A stretch of DNA of 13,378 nucleotides from Methylocystaceae bacterium (GCA_003152255.1 PLZT01000370.1:1-13378), one strand, 5' to 3'. Shown: positions 1 through 7,453, counted from the stretch's first letter. Program-made: numbers and translations. Notes: generated by a model not told the origin, from the letters alone.

Positions 1-3000
1 GTGGAGAGGCGCCGATAAAGCTGCAGGCGCAAGGTGAGATCGGCGACGTAATCCTCGGGGATCGTCACCGGCGCGCCGAGCGCGATGGTCGGCGACCAGA
101 CCTCCTCCTGCGGCTCGTCGGCGCCGGCCTTCAGCAGTTCGATCGCGTCGGTCAGCATCTGCTGATAAAGCTCGTAGCCGACTTCCTTGATATGGCCGGA
201 CTGTTCGTCGCCGAGCAGATTGCCGGCGCCGCGGATGTCGAGATCATGCGTCGCGAGCTGGAAGCCGGCGCCGAGCGTATCGAGCGACTGCAGCACCTCC
301 AGCCGCTTTTGCGCCTGCGGCGTGATCGAGCGGTTGGCGGGCGTCGTGAACAGCGCATAGGCCCGCGTCTTGCCGCGCCCGACGCGCCCGCGCAGCTGAT
401 AGAGCTGCGCCAATCCAAACATATCCGCGCGCCAAACGATCAGCGTATTGGCGTTGGGAATGTCGAGGCCGGATTCCACGATGGTCGTCGAGAGCAAAAT
501 GTCGTAGCCGCCGTCATAAAAGACCGACATTTTTTCTTCGAGTTCGGTCGGCGCCATCTGCCCATGCGCGACGACGAATTTCGCCTCGGGAAGGTTTTCG
601 CGCAGGAAGGCCGCGGCTTCCTCGAGATCGTCGATGCGCGGGCAGACGAAGAACGCCTGGCCGCCGCGATAACGCTCGCGCAACAGCGCTTCGCGCACGA
701 TCAGCGGGTCGAAGGGCGAGACGAAGCTGCGCACCGCGAGCCGGTCGACCGGCGGCGTGGCGATCAGCGAGAGTTCGCGCACGCCGGTCATCGCGAGTTG
801 CAGCGTGCGTGGAATCGGCGTCGCCGACAGCGTCAGCACATGCACCTCGGCGCGCAGCTCCTTCAAGCGCTCCTTATGGCCAACGCCGAAATGCTGCTCC
901 TCGTCGATGACGACGAGGCCGAGATCCTTGAAGACGACGCCCTTGCCGAGAATGGCGTGCGTGCCGATCAGAATATCGACGCTGCCCTCGCCGAGTTCCC
1001 TCTTGGTGTCGCGCGCCTCGGCGGCGCCGACCATGCGCGACAGCCGCCCGATTCGGAGGGGCTGGCCCTCGAAGCGTTGCGAGAAATTCTTGTAGTGCTG
1101 GCGCGCCAGCAGCGTCGTCGGCGCGACGACTGCGACCTGCCGGCCGTTGATCGCCGCGCAAAAGGCGGCGCGCAACGCGACCTCGGTCTTGCCAAAGCCG
1201 ACATCGCCGCACACCAGTCGATCCATCGGGCGCCCCGACGCGAGATCGTCAAGCACCGCGTCGATCGCGCCCGCCTGATCCTCCGTCTCGTCATAGGGAA
1301 AGCGCGCGCAAAATTCGTCGTAGAGACCTTCGGGCGCGACAAGCTTGGGCGCTTGCTTCAACATGCGCTGCGCCGCGATCGCGATCAGGCCCTTGGCCAT
1401 TTCGCGGATGCGGTTCTTCATCCGCGCCTTGCGGCCCTGCCAGCCGGCGCCCCCTAAGCGATCGAGCGCGACCTCCGTGTCCTCGGAGCCGTAGCGCGTC
1501 AAAAGCTCGATGTTTTCGACGGGAAGATAGAGCTTGTCGCCGCCGGCGTAATGGATCTCCAAACAATCGTGCGGCGCGCCGGCGGCGGTGATCGATTCGA
1601 GCCCGATGAAGCGCCCGATGCCGTGATCGACATGCACCACGAGATCGCCCGCCGACAGCGCGGCGATCTCGCCCAAAAGATTTTCAGTGCGCTTGTGCTT
1701 CTTGCGTCGGCGGACCAGCCGGTCGCCCAAAATATCCTGCTCGCCAATAACAGCGAGGCTTTCCGTCTCGAAGCCGTGCTCTATGCCGAGCACGGCCAAC
1801 GAGATGGCGCTTTTGCCCAGCGCCAACGCGCCGGGCAGGCCGGTGACGAGCGGCGGCGCGGGCAGCCCGTGCTCGGCGAGCACATGGCCAAGCCGCTCGC
1901 GCGAGCCCTCCGACCACGCCGCGACGACGACGCTCTTGCCTTGCGCCGCCAGCGCCTTGATGTGGTCGGCGGCGGCCTGAAACACGTTGATCTCGGGCTG
2001 ATTGCGCTCGGGCGCGAAGTCGCGTCCCGGCCGCGCGGAAAAATCGAGGCTTGCCGTTTCGCCTTCCGCCGGCGCGAAGGGCGAGAAACGCGCCTGCGCC
2101 CGCGCGCCGAGCCGCGTCCGCCATTCCTCCGCCGTCAGATAAAGTTCGCGCGGCTCCAGCGGCTTGTAGTTGGAGCGGGCGAGATCGACATCATAGGCGC
2201 TCTTGCGCGCCTCGTAATAATCCGTGATCTGCGCCAGCCGCTCGCCAGCCGCGTCGTCGACTTGCGGGTCGAGCAGCAGCGGCGCGTTGCCGAAATAATC
2301 GAACAGCGTGTCGAGCTTGTCGTAAAACAAAGGCAGCCAATGTTCGGCGCCGGGATGGCGGCGGCCCTCGCTGATTGTCTCGTAAAGCGCGTCGCCGCGG
2401 GTCTCGCCGCCAAAGCGCGTCGTATAGGCCTGGCGGAAGCGGCGCATCGTCTCGCTGACGAGTTGCAACTCGCTCATCGGCACGAGGTCGAGCGCGCGCA
2501 ATTGCCCGGTGGTGCGCTGCGTTTCCGGATCGAAGGCGCGGATCGATTCGAGCGTGTTGCCGAAGAAATCGAGCCGGATCGGCGCCGGCATGCTCGGCGC
2601 GAAGAGATCGACGATGCCGCCGCGCTGCGCATATTCGCCGGGCTCGCGCACCGTGCTGGAGCGCAGGAAGCCGTTGGTCGCGAGCCATTGCGTCAGCAAG
2701 TCCATCTCGACGACGTTTCCCGGCGCGGCGGAAAAAGTGTCGGCGGCGATTCTGGCGCGCGGCGGAACGCGCTGGAGCAGGCAGTCCACCGTCGTGGCGA
2801 TCACGCGCGGCTGCTGGGCGGAAGATTTCGAGCGCGCCAGTCGCGCCAGCGCGGTCATGCGGCGCGAGGCGATCGCCGCGCTGGGCGAGACGCGGTCATA
2901 GGGCTGGCAGTCCCAGCCGGGCAGGTCGAGAATTTCGACGAAGGGCGCGGCGAAGCGCAACGCCTCGCGAAACTGCGCCGAGCGCGTGGCGTCGCGCGCG

Positions 3001-3191
3001 ACATGCACGAAGACGGCCGCCTCGCCCTCGGCTCTCTCCGCCAGCGCGCGCGCGAGATCGCCGGCGACGAAGGCGTCGAATCCCTCGGGCGCGTTGGCGA
3101 GAAGCAGCTTGTCGCCGGCCTCCAGTCGCGCGAGGGCGGTTTTTAACGCGCTCGTCGCGGCCGCCACGCGGGCGTCGACACGCTGTTTCAA
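1..3191 (-). CDS. mfd: Transcription-repair coupling factor Mfd, 3' end outside window
   Basis: Mfd is a cytoplasmic DNA translocase that removes RNA polymerase stalled at lesions and recruits the UvrA excision machinery. About 1063 codons are present; the family is usually about 1150-1180 residues, so roughly the last 100 (the C-terminal D7 region) lie beyond the left edge. The N-terminal UvrB-like part is followed by the RNA-polymerase-interacting (CarD-like) domain around residues 500-570 (VVHVDHGIGRF), then the helicase domains with Walker A GFGKT near 664 and the DEEQHFG box near 762. The proposed start is TTG at 3191-3189, overlapping the sdhE stop in TTGA; no ATG or GTG lies just upstream in frame, and translational coupling would explain the weak start. 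The first in-frame GTG a few codons later is the alternative. Identity is certain, the exact start less so. The long open frames on the opposite strand are GC-driven shadows. Confidence 0.95.
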   Translation of the reverse strand, partial: MKQRVDARVAAATSALKTALARLEAGDKLLLANAPEGFDAFVAGDLARALAERAEGEAAVFVHVARDATRSAQFREALRFAAPFVEILDLPGWDCQPYDRVSPSAAIASRRMTALARLARSKSSAQQPRVIATTVDCLLQRVPPRARIAADTFSAAPGNVVEMDLLTQWLATNGFLRSSTVREPGEYAQRGGIVDLFAPSMPAPIRLDFFGNTLESIRAFDPETQRTTGQLRALDLVPMSELQLVSETMRRFRQAYTTRFGGETRGDALYETISEGRRHPGAEHWLPLFYDKLDTLFDYFGNAPLLLDPQVDDAAGERLAQITDYYEARKSAYDVDLARSNYKPLEPRELYLTAEEWRTRLGARAQARFSPFAPAEGETASLDFSARPGRDFAPERNQPEINVFQAAADHIKALAAQGKSVVVAAWSEGSRERLGHVLAEHGLPAPPLVTGLPGALALGKSAISLAVLGIEHGFETESLAVIGEQDILGDRLVRRRKKHKRTENLLGEIAALSAGDLVVHVDHGIGRFIGLESITAAGAPHDCLEIHYAGGDKLYLPVENIELLTRYGSEDTEVALDRLGGAGWQGRKARMKNRIREMAKGLIAIAAQRMLKQAPKLVAPEGLYDEFCARFPYDETEDQAGAIDAVLDDLASGRPMDRLVCGDVGFGKTEVALRAAFCAAINGRQVAVVAPTTLLARQHYKNFSQRFEGQPLRIGRLSRMVGAAEARDTKRELGEGSVDILIGTHAILGKGVVFKDLGLVVIDEEQHFGVGHKERLKELRAEVHVLTLSATPIPRTLQLAMTGVRELSLIATPPVDRLAVRSFVSPFDPLIVREALLRERYRGGQAFFVCPRIDDLEEAAAFLRENLPEAKFVVAHGQMAPTELEEKMSVFYDGGYDILLSTTIVESGLDIPNANTLIVWRADMFGLAQLYQLRGRVGRGKTRAYALFTTPANRSITPQAQKRLEVLQSLDTLGAGFQLATHDLDIRGAGNLLGDEQSGHIKEVGYELYQQMLTDAIELLKAGADEPQEEVWSPTIALGAPVTIPEDYVADLTLRLQLYRRLS

Positions 3192-3502
3192 TGAAGCGGC
3201 CCCTGATGGGCGTGGAAGGCCGCGATTTTTTTAAACAGCGGCGTGTCGTGGGCCGGAGGAGGCGCCTCGGCGCCGCAAAACCAGCGAAACGCCAGATCGT
3301 CGTCGGCGTCGAGCAGCGCCTCGAATTGCGTCAGCTCCTCGGCGTCCAGCGTCTCGACGCGCGCATCGACGAAGCCGCCGAGAATAAGGTCCATCTCGCG
3401 CATTCCACGCCGCCAGGCGCGGACTCGAATGCGGCGTCTTCGAAGGTCGAGCGTGTCCAAAGCTTCAGCCTCGGCGTTTGTCTGGGCGTTGTCGCCGGTC
3501 AT
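3188..3502 (-). CDS. sdhE: FAD assembly factor SdhE (succinate dehydrogenase assembly factor 2)
   Basis: A 104-residue protein of the SdhE/Sdh5 (DUF339) family, which helps attach FAD covalently to the succinate dehydrogenase flavoprotein subunit in the cytoplasm. The diagnostic RGMRE segment (RGxxE motif) is at residues 32-36, followed by MDLILGGF and an acidic helical part with FRWFCG, as expected for this small five-helix fold. A hydrophilic tail of about 20 residues precedes the domain. The gene overlaps mfd by 4 bases and is probably its upstream operon partner; sdhE-mfd adjacency is common in Alphaproteobacteria. No strong Shine-Dalgarno precedes the ATG. The gene diverges from the DJ-1 family gene across 137 bp that must contain both promoters, though I could not assign convincing -35/-10 boxes there. 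Confidence 0.9.
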   Translation of the reverse strand: MTGDNAQTNAEAEALDTLDLRRRRIRVRAWRRGMREMDLILGGFVDARVETLDAEELTQFEALLDADDDLAFRWFCGAEAPPPAHDTPLFKKIAAFHAHQGPLH

Positions 3503-3639
3503 TGGATATGTGTCGCTTGCGGGGGCGAGGCTCGATAAAATGGGAATTTGGAGCCATTGCTCGGCCCTCGCGCAGGCTTAGACCAGCGGCGGGGGAAAGA
3601 AAAGAGCCAAGCGAGGACGAGGGATAGGGGAGCGGCGCG

Positions 3640-4329
3640 ATGTTTCACATAGGCATTTTGGTGTTTCCAATGGTTCAGCAACTCGATCTCACCGGCCCTT
3701 TCGAGGTTTTTTCGACCTGGCCGGAAGCGCGCGTCGATCTCGTTTGGAAGACGACCGAGCCGCTGGTCTCCTCGACTGGCCTGGGGCTGAGGCCGACCAT
3801 CGCCTTCGAGGACGCGCCGCAATTCGACATCATCTGCGTTCCCGGCGGGCGCGGAGTCGATGCGCTGCTGCTCGACGACGAAGTTCTCGACTTTTTGCGC
3901 GCCCAGGCGCTCACGGCGAAATTCGTGACCTCGGTCTGCACCGGAGCCCTGCTCCTGGGCGCGGCGGGCCTGTTGGTGGGCAAGCGGGCGACGACTCATT
4001 GGACCTGCGTCGATCTTTTGCCTGTTTTTGGCGCTGTCCCCATTCGCGAACGCGTGGTCTTCGACGGTCGCCTGGCCACTGGTGGCGGCGTGACGGCGGG
4101 GATCGACTTCGCGCTTGCTCTCGTCGGCGAATTGGCTGGAGCCGAAGCCGCGATGGCGATTCAACTCCAGTTCGAATATGCGCCAAAGCCGCCTTTCGAC
4201 GCCGGTGACCCGTCAAACGCGCCGCCCGCCGTGGTCGAGGCGATTCGCGAGCAAAGCCGCGAATCGCGGGCCGAGCGCGAAAGGCTCGTGACGCACGCCG
4301 CGAGACGGCTAGATCGCGCCGACGGGTAG
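3640..4329 (+). CDS. DJ-1/PfpI family protein, isonitrile hydratase-like
   Basis: A 229-residue cytoplasmic protein of the class I glutamine amidotransferase-like DJ-1/PfpI superfamily. The nucleophile elbow is SVCTGALLLG, with Cys100 followed by Thr101; Asp16 sits in QQLDLTGPFEVF near the N-terminus. The length and the Asp/Cys/Thr set match Pseudomonas isonitrile hydratase InhA (228 residues; Asp17, Cys101 and Thr102 are important, from memory), which hydrates isonitriles to N-substituted formamides. VPGGRG at 68-73 is the expected loop before the elbow. The C-terminal 30 residues are an Arg/Glu-rich helix. There is no AraC-type DNA-binding domain, so it is not a FtrA-like regulator. The substrate is an inference; many close relatives are annotated only as DJ-1/PfpI family. 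It stands alone, 100 bp before leuD and divergent from sdhE. Confidence 0.85.
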   Translation: MFHIGILVFPMVQQLDLTGPFEVFSTWPEARVDLVWKTTEPLVSSTGLGLRPTIAFEDAPQFDIICVPGGRGVDALLLDDEVLDFLRAQALTAKFVTSVCTGALLLGAAGLLVGKRATTHWTCVDLLPVFGAVPIRERVVFDGRLATGGGVTAGIDFALALVGELAGAEAAMAIQLQFEYAPKPPFDAGDPSNAPPAVVEAIREQSRESRAERERLVTHAARRLDRADG

Positions 4330-4429
4330 TTTTGCGCGAAGACCAAGGATTTGCTACAGGGCGGATGAGCGCGCGACCCTTCGGGCGAGCGCGGCGCCAG
4401 GGCGCTAAGCCAAGCGAGAGCGACAAGAA

Positions 4430-5035
4430 ATGCAGAAATTCACCACGCTGACCGGCGTCGCCGCGCCGCTGGAGATCATGAACATCGACACGGATATGAT
4501 CATCCCCAAGCAATATCTGAAGACCATCGCTCGCACCGGCCTCGGCAAGGGCTTGTTCTCGGAGATGCGCTACAAGGACGACGGCTCGGAAAACCCCGAT
4601 TTCGTGCTCAACAAGGCCGCCTATCGCGGCGCGAAAATCCTCGTCGCCGGTGATAACTTCGGCTGCGGCTCGTCGCGCGAGCACGCGCCCTGGGCCCTGC
4701 TGGATTACGGCATTCTCTGCGTGATCTCGACCAGCTTCGCCGATATTTTCTACAACAACTGCTTCAAGAACGGCATCCTGCCAATCACCGTGCCGCGAGC
4801 CGATCTCGACAAGCTGATGGACGACGCCAAGCGCGGCGCCAACGCCACCTTGACCGTCGATCTCGAATCCCAGGAGATCCGCGGGCCCGATGGCGGGGTC
4901 GTCCGCTTCGAGATCGATCCCTTCAGAAAGCACTGCCTGCTCAACGGCCTCGACGACATCGGCCTCACCTTGCAAAAGGTCGACGGCATCGCGGCCTTCG
5001 AGGCGCGAACACAGGCCGAGCGTCCCTGGACATAA
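4430..5035 (+). CDS. leuD: 3-isopropylmalate dehydratase small subunit LeuD
   Basis: A 201-residue small (swivel-domain) subunit of isopropylmalate isomerase, which with the [4Fe-4S] LeuC subunit interconverts 2- and 3-isopropylmalate in leucine biosynthesis. The aconitase-swivel signature [13 protein letters not shown] lies at residues 74-86, preceded by the N-terminal [13 protein letters not shown] segment that shapes substrate selection, and followed by [15 protein letters not shown]. Length is normal for the proteobacterial LeuD. The ATG follows a purine-rich AGCGAGAGCGACAAGAA stretch, a modest ribosome site. leuC and leuB are not in the window, so the leu genes are dispersed here, as is usual in Alphaproteobacteria. 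The 85 bp to the next gene hold only a weak 5-bp hairpin near 5055-5068, so co-transcription with lptB is possible. Confidence 0.97.
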   Translation: MQKFTTLTGVAAPLEIMNIDTDMIIPKQYLKTIARTGLGKGLFSEMRYKDDGSENPDFVLNKAAYRGAKILVAGDNFGCGSSREHAPWALLDYGILCVISTSFADIFYNNCFKNGILPITVPRADLDKLMDDAKRGANATLTVDLESQEIRGPDGGVVRFEIDPFRKHCLLNGLDDIGLTLQKVDGIAAFEARTQAERPWT

Positions 5036-5120
5036 GCCGGAAACAGTCGAGGGCTAGGCTCGGGCCTATAGTAAGGAGCTTCGCCGCCGCCCTTCGCGCG
5101 AGCGGGACGGCGCGGCGCTA

Positions 5121-6152
5121 ATGCCCGTCGCCTCGTCCTTATCATCGCTTATTCGCTGGAATCGCCCCTTCGTGCGCCTTTTCGACTCCCTCTCGACCGG
5201 TCTAAACGACGCGCGCGCGATCCTGTCGCGCGGCGTCGGCGCGGTTTGGAGCCGGCGGCCCGGAAATCTCAAGGCGGACGAAATCGCCGAGCAAGATTGG
5301 CTCCAAGAGAACGACGCGGCCGGCGACGCCCAGCTGTTCGGCGAGTCGGACGAGCCGCCAGCAGCCTTGACCGCCGAGGAGTATCAACGAGCGGCCATGG
5401 CGGCGGCGGAGGATTGGAGCAACGATTCCCTGGGCGTGCTGGCGATCCATAATCTCGCCAAGTCCTATAAGACGCGCAAGGTGGTGGAGGATGTGAGCCT
5501 CCATGTGCGCCGGGGCGAGGCGGTGGGTCTGCTCGGACCCAACGGCGCCGGCAAGACCACGGTGTTCTACATGATCACCGGGCTCGTGAAGCCCGACAGC
5601 GGCATTATCTCGCTCGACGGCTACGACGTGACGCCGCTGCCGATGTATCGGCGGGCCCGGCTCGGCGTCGGCTATCTGCCGCAAGAAGCCTCGGTGTTCA
5701 GGGGACTGTCGGTCGAGGACAATATTCGCGCGGTGCTCGAAATCACCCAGCCCGACAAGCGCAAGCGCGCGGAGGAGCTCGAGGGCCTGCTCGACGAATT
5801 CAAGCTGACGCGCCATCGCAAGACGCCGGCCGTCGCGCTCTCGGGCGGCGAGCGCCGGCGCTGCGAGATCGCGCGCGCGCTCGCCGGTCATCCGTCTTTC
5901 ATGCTGCTCGACGAACCCTTCGCCGGCATCGACCCGATCGCGGTCGGCGGCATTCAGGATCTGGTGCGCCAGTTGAAGGCGCGCGGCATCGGCGTGCTGA
6001 TAACCGACCACAGCGTGCGCGAGACGCTCGGCCTAACCGACCGCGCCTATATCATTTACAACGGCCATGTGCTGACCGAAGGGGCGCCCGAGGAGATTGT
6101 CGCCAATCCGGATGTCCGGCGGATTTATCTCGGGGAGGATTTCCGCATGTGA
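5121..6152 (+). CDS. lptB: LPS export ABC transporter ATP-binding protein LptB, N-terminally extended
   Basis: A 343-residue ATPase whose last ~240 residues are a complete LptB, the cytoplasmic motor of the LptB2FGC complex that moves lipopolysaccharide from the inner to the outer membrane. The ABC domain starts near residue 107. It shows Walker A GPNGAGKTT (139-147), Q-loop Gln188, signature LSGGE (240-244), Walker B FMLLDEP (260-266) and H-loop His297, plus the LptB-typical GVGYLPQE and LTDRAYIIYNGHVLTEG. The first ~105 residues are extra compared with ordinary LptB: a basic/hydrophobic start, then a strongly acidic low-complexity linker. A shorter protein from Met93 (5397) is possible, but the only GAGGAG purine run before it is too far away for a good ribosome site, so I keep the long start. 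The usual neighbours lptA, lptC and rpoN are absent here. Confidence 0.9.
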   Translation: MPVASSLSSLIRWNRPFVRLFDSLSTGLNDARAILSRGVGAVWSRRPGNLKADEIAEQDWLQENDAAGDAQLFGESDEPPAALTAEEYQRAAMAAAEDWSNDSLGVLAIHNLAKSYKTRKVVEDVSLHVRRGEAVGLLGPNGAGKTTVFYMITGLVKPDSGIISLDGYDVTPLPMYRRARLGVGYLPQEASVFRGLSVEDNIRAVLEITQPDKRKRAEELEGLLDEFKLTRHRKTPAVALSGGERRRCEIARALAGHPSFMLLDEPFAGIDPIAVGGIQDLVRQLKARGIGVLITDHSVRETLGLTDRAYIIYNGHVLTEGAPEEIVANPDVRRIYLGEDFRM

Positions 6153-6317
6153 CGCTGGGGCGGGCGGGTTTCACGGACCCGAAACCAGCGGAGGCTGATC
6201 ACCCGGAAAAAGCCGATAAAGCCGTCGCGGAGACCTTCTCCCCGACCCTCGCCCTTGGGGCGAGGACATTATTTGTCCGAGCGGCTTGGGGCGGCGGGCC
6301 GCGTTCGTTACCGGAAT
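6153..6317. other. Convergent intergenic spacer with GC hairpins
   Basis: This 165-bp stretch separates the converging lptB and pilin genes. No open frame with coding character was found. It contains two small inverted repeats: GGTTTC/GAAACC (6167-6172 and 6181-6186) right after the lptB stop, and the CCTCGCCC/GGGCGAGG hairpin at 6247-6265. Neither is followed by a run of T on either strand. Confidence 0.5.
6247..6265. terminator. Possible bidirectional terminator hairpin between lptB and the pilin gene
   Basis: An 8-bp perfect stem CCTCGCCC/GGGCGAGG has a 3-base TTG loop (or 7 bp with a 5-base loop). It sits between two convergent genes, where a shared terminator would be expected. There is no T-run on either side, so it could equally be a transcript-end stabilising hairpin or part of a dispersed GC-rich intergenic repeat. 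Confidence 0.3.
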
Positions 6318-6485
6318 TTACGTGTTGAGCTGGCCGGCGACGTAGCCGAAGACCGCGCTCAGATTGTCGCCGACGGTCGTGAAGGCGACGATCGCGGCGA
6401 CCGAGATCAAAGCCGCGATGAGGCCGTATTCGATCGCCGTGGCGCCCGATTCGTCCTTCACAAAACATGCAAAAAGGCTTGTCAT
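6318..6485 (-). CDS. Flp/Fap-type (type IVb) pilin
   Basis: A 55-residue prepilin of the Flp family, the subunit of Tad (tight adherence) pili. A short basic/acidic leader ends in KDESG, then ATAIEYGLIAALISVAAIVA begins the hydrophobic helix. The CpaA/TadV prepilin peptidase would cut after Gly14, leaving mature Glu5-Tyr6, the conserved Flp pair. The C-terminal part (TVGDNLSAVFGYVAGQLNT) is typical of alphaproteobacterial Flp pilins. The ATG at 6485 has a GGAG ribosome site about 8 bases upstream. No cpa/tad assembly gene is in the window, so this is a solitary pilin gene whose machinery must be elsewhere. A longer open frame covering the same region in another register is a shadow. The leader carries a 10-bp inverted repeat described separately. 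Confidence 0.9.
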   Translation of the reverse strand: MTSLFACFVKDESGATAIEYGLIAALISVAAIVAFTTVGDNLSAVFGYVAGQLNT

Positions 6486-6505
6486 TAACTGCTCCAAGGG
6501 TTCGT

Positions 6506-6553
6506 GGTCGCTCCAAGTGCTTCACTGACAAACCAAATTGCCGTGGAGCGACC
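6506..6553 (-). promoter_or_regulatory. 10-bp inverted repeat in the pilin gene's upstream region
   Basis: GGTCGCTCCA (6506-6515) and TGGAGCGACC (6544-6553) are perfect inverse copies separated by 28 bases, and lie 21-68 bases upstream of the pilin ATG. Just upstream in the minus direction is an AT-rich stretch (about 6570-6640) likely to hold the promoter. In RNA the repeat could form a 10-bp stem just 5' of the ribosome site; as DNA it could be an operator. Confidence 0.5.
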
Positions 6554-6655
6554 CGAACTTTGCGCGCGATTTGTTAATTAGTGATTGAGGTGTATTGGGA
6601 AAAAGTACAATCACCGCGTCGCTTTAAACAATTTGTCGACGCTCTCGAAAGATGA

Positions 6656-6681
6656 CGCGCGCGAGGCTCTCCTGGCGCGCG
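6656..6681 (-). terminator. Possible terminator of the peroxiredoxin gene
   Basis: A 7-bp CGCGCGC/GCGCGCG stem (6656-6662 and 6675-6681), with a further AGG/CCT helix around a 4-base loop after one mismatch, begins 9 bases beyond the peroxiredoxin stop. It is followed in the minus direction by TCATCTTTC rather than a clean T-run, so termination is uncertain. Confidence 0.35.
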
Positions 6682-6690
6682 GCTCCTTTC

Positions 6691-7176
6691 TTAAAGCTTC
6701 TCCAGCGCCGATTCGGCGCTCGAAACGGTGGTGATGCTGGAATTGTCCTCGATGTCGATCCAGCGCACGACGCCGTCGTCGATCAGCGCGGCATAGCGCT
6801 TCGAGCGCACTCCGAGCCCCGCCGCCACCAGGTCCAGCTCCGTGCCGGTCGCCTTGGCGAAGGCGGCGGAGCCGTCGGCGAGCCCGTCGACCTTGCCCTT
6901 GGCTCCGCTGGCGGCGAGCCAGGCGTCGAGCGCGAAAATATCGTTGACGGCCACGACGGCCACCGCGTCGACGCCGCGCGCCTTGAACGCCTCGGCCTTG
7001 GCGACGAAGCCCGGCAGATGCGTCTTGTGACAGGTCGGCGTGAAGGCGCCCGGCACCGAGAACAGCAGCACCTTGCGGCCCTTAAAGTAATCGCCGGATT
7101 TAACCGGCTCGGGGCCATTCGCGCCCATGATCGCGAAAGTCGCGTCGGGAAGCTTGTCGCCGGCCTTGATGGTCAT
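6691..7176 (-). CDS. Peroxiredoxin, Prx5-like (AhpC/TSA redoxin), single-cysteine
   Basis: A 161-residue thiol peroxidase of the Prx5 subfamily, which reduces hydrogen peroxide and organic hydroperoxides in the cytoplasm. The peroxidatic site is PGAFTPTCHKTHLPGF with Cys49; Pro42, Thr46 and Thr48 surround it as in the family (PxxxTxxC). Arg123 in LGVRSKRYAALIDDG is in the place of the conserved active-site Arg region. No other cysteine exists in the protein, so there is no internal resolving thiol. It must be regenerated by an external thiol such as glutathione/glutaredoxin, as in bacterial Prx5-glutaredoxin systems. Length and N-terminus (MTIKAGDKLPDATF) are normal. The ATG follows a purine-rich GAGAAAGCG. 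It lies 61 bp downstream of the small four-cysteine gene and may be transcribed with it. Confidence 0.93.
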   Translation of the reverse strand: MTIKAGDKLPDATFAIMGANGPEPVKSGDYFKGRKVLLFSVPGAFTPTCHKTHLPGFVAKAEAFKARGVDAVAVVAVNDIFALDAWLAASGAKGKVDGLADGSAAFAKATGTELDLVAAGLGVRSKRYAALIDDGVVRWIDIEDNSSITTVSSAESALEKL

Positions 7177-7237
7177 CGCTTTCTCGCTTTCTTTCGGGAG
7201 CGCCGCGCCCCGAGTTGTTCAGATTTGGAAGTCTCGT

Positions 7238-7453
7238 TCAGATCTTATCGCCTTCCGAGCCCGGAGGAGCGCAGCGCCAGCGCACCACGCGCAACGCCGG
7301 ATGATCGCCCGACCATTGCGCGATATAGGACTGCGCCTGTATCATGCAGCCATGCAGCGAACCGCTCTCGGACGAAAACACAAGTTTCTGCTCGTCGCAG
7401 GCGACAGGTTGGGCCAAAGTGCAAACGGTCAGCACGAGTTCGACGAAGTTCAT
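7238..7453 (-). CDS. Small conserved four-cysteine protein of unknown function
   Basis: A 71-residue protein resembling small uncharacterised proteins I recall from Hyphomicrobiales. The N-terminal MNFVELVLTVCTLAQPVAC is moderately hydrophobic and could act as a signal or anchor, though it has little positive charge. Cysteines are at 11, 19, 36 and 61. The segments GSLHGCMIQAQSYIAQW and HPALRVVRWRCAPPG carry the recognisable conservation. Four cysteines and a possible export signal suggest a disulfide-bonded periplasmic protein, but no function is known. The start is well supported: ATG at 7453 follows GGGAGGCGGAA. It begins only 17 bases after the T-run of the fhc operon terminator, so it is either driven by read-through or by a promoter overlapping that terminator. 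Confidence 0.75.
   Translation of the reverse strand: MNFVELVLTVCTLAQPVACDEQKLVFSSESGSLHGCMIQAQSYIAQWSGDHPALRVVRWRCAPPGSEGDKI

Noticed and set aside
1551..3146. 531-codon plus-strand open frame opposite mfd, with another of 421 codons at 192-1457
   Set aside because: The composition is Arg/Ala/Gly-rich without recognisable domains, and it lies exactly opposite a clear Mfd; long antisense frames are common in GC-rich genes.
5055..5068. TAGGC/GCCTA hairpin between leuD and lptB
   Set aside because: A 5-bp stem without a T-run is too weak to call a terminator.
6199..6531. 110-codon minus-strand open frame over the pilin
   Set aside because: The real pilin is in another frame with a full Flp signature and its own ribosome site; this one is Arg-rich.
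7217..7243. Direct repeat GTTCAGAT 19 bases apart near the end of the small cysteine protein gene
   Set aside because: Only 8 bases long and overlapping a stop codon; too short to mean an insertion target or attachment site.
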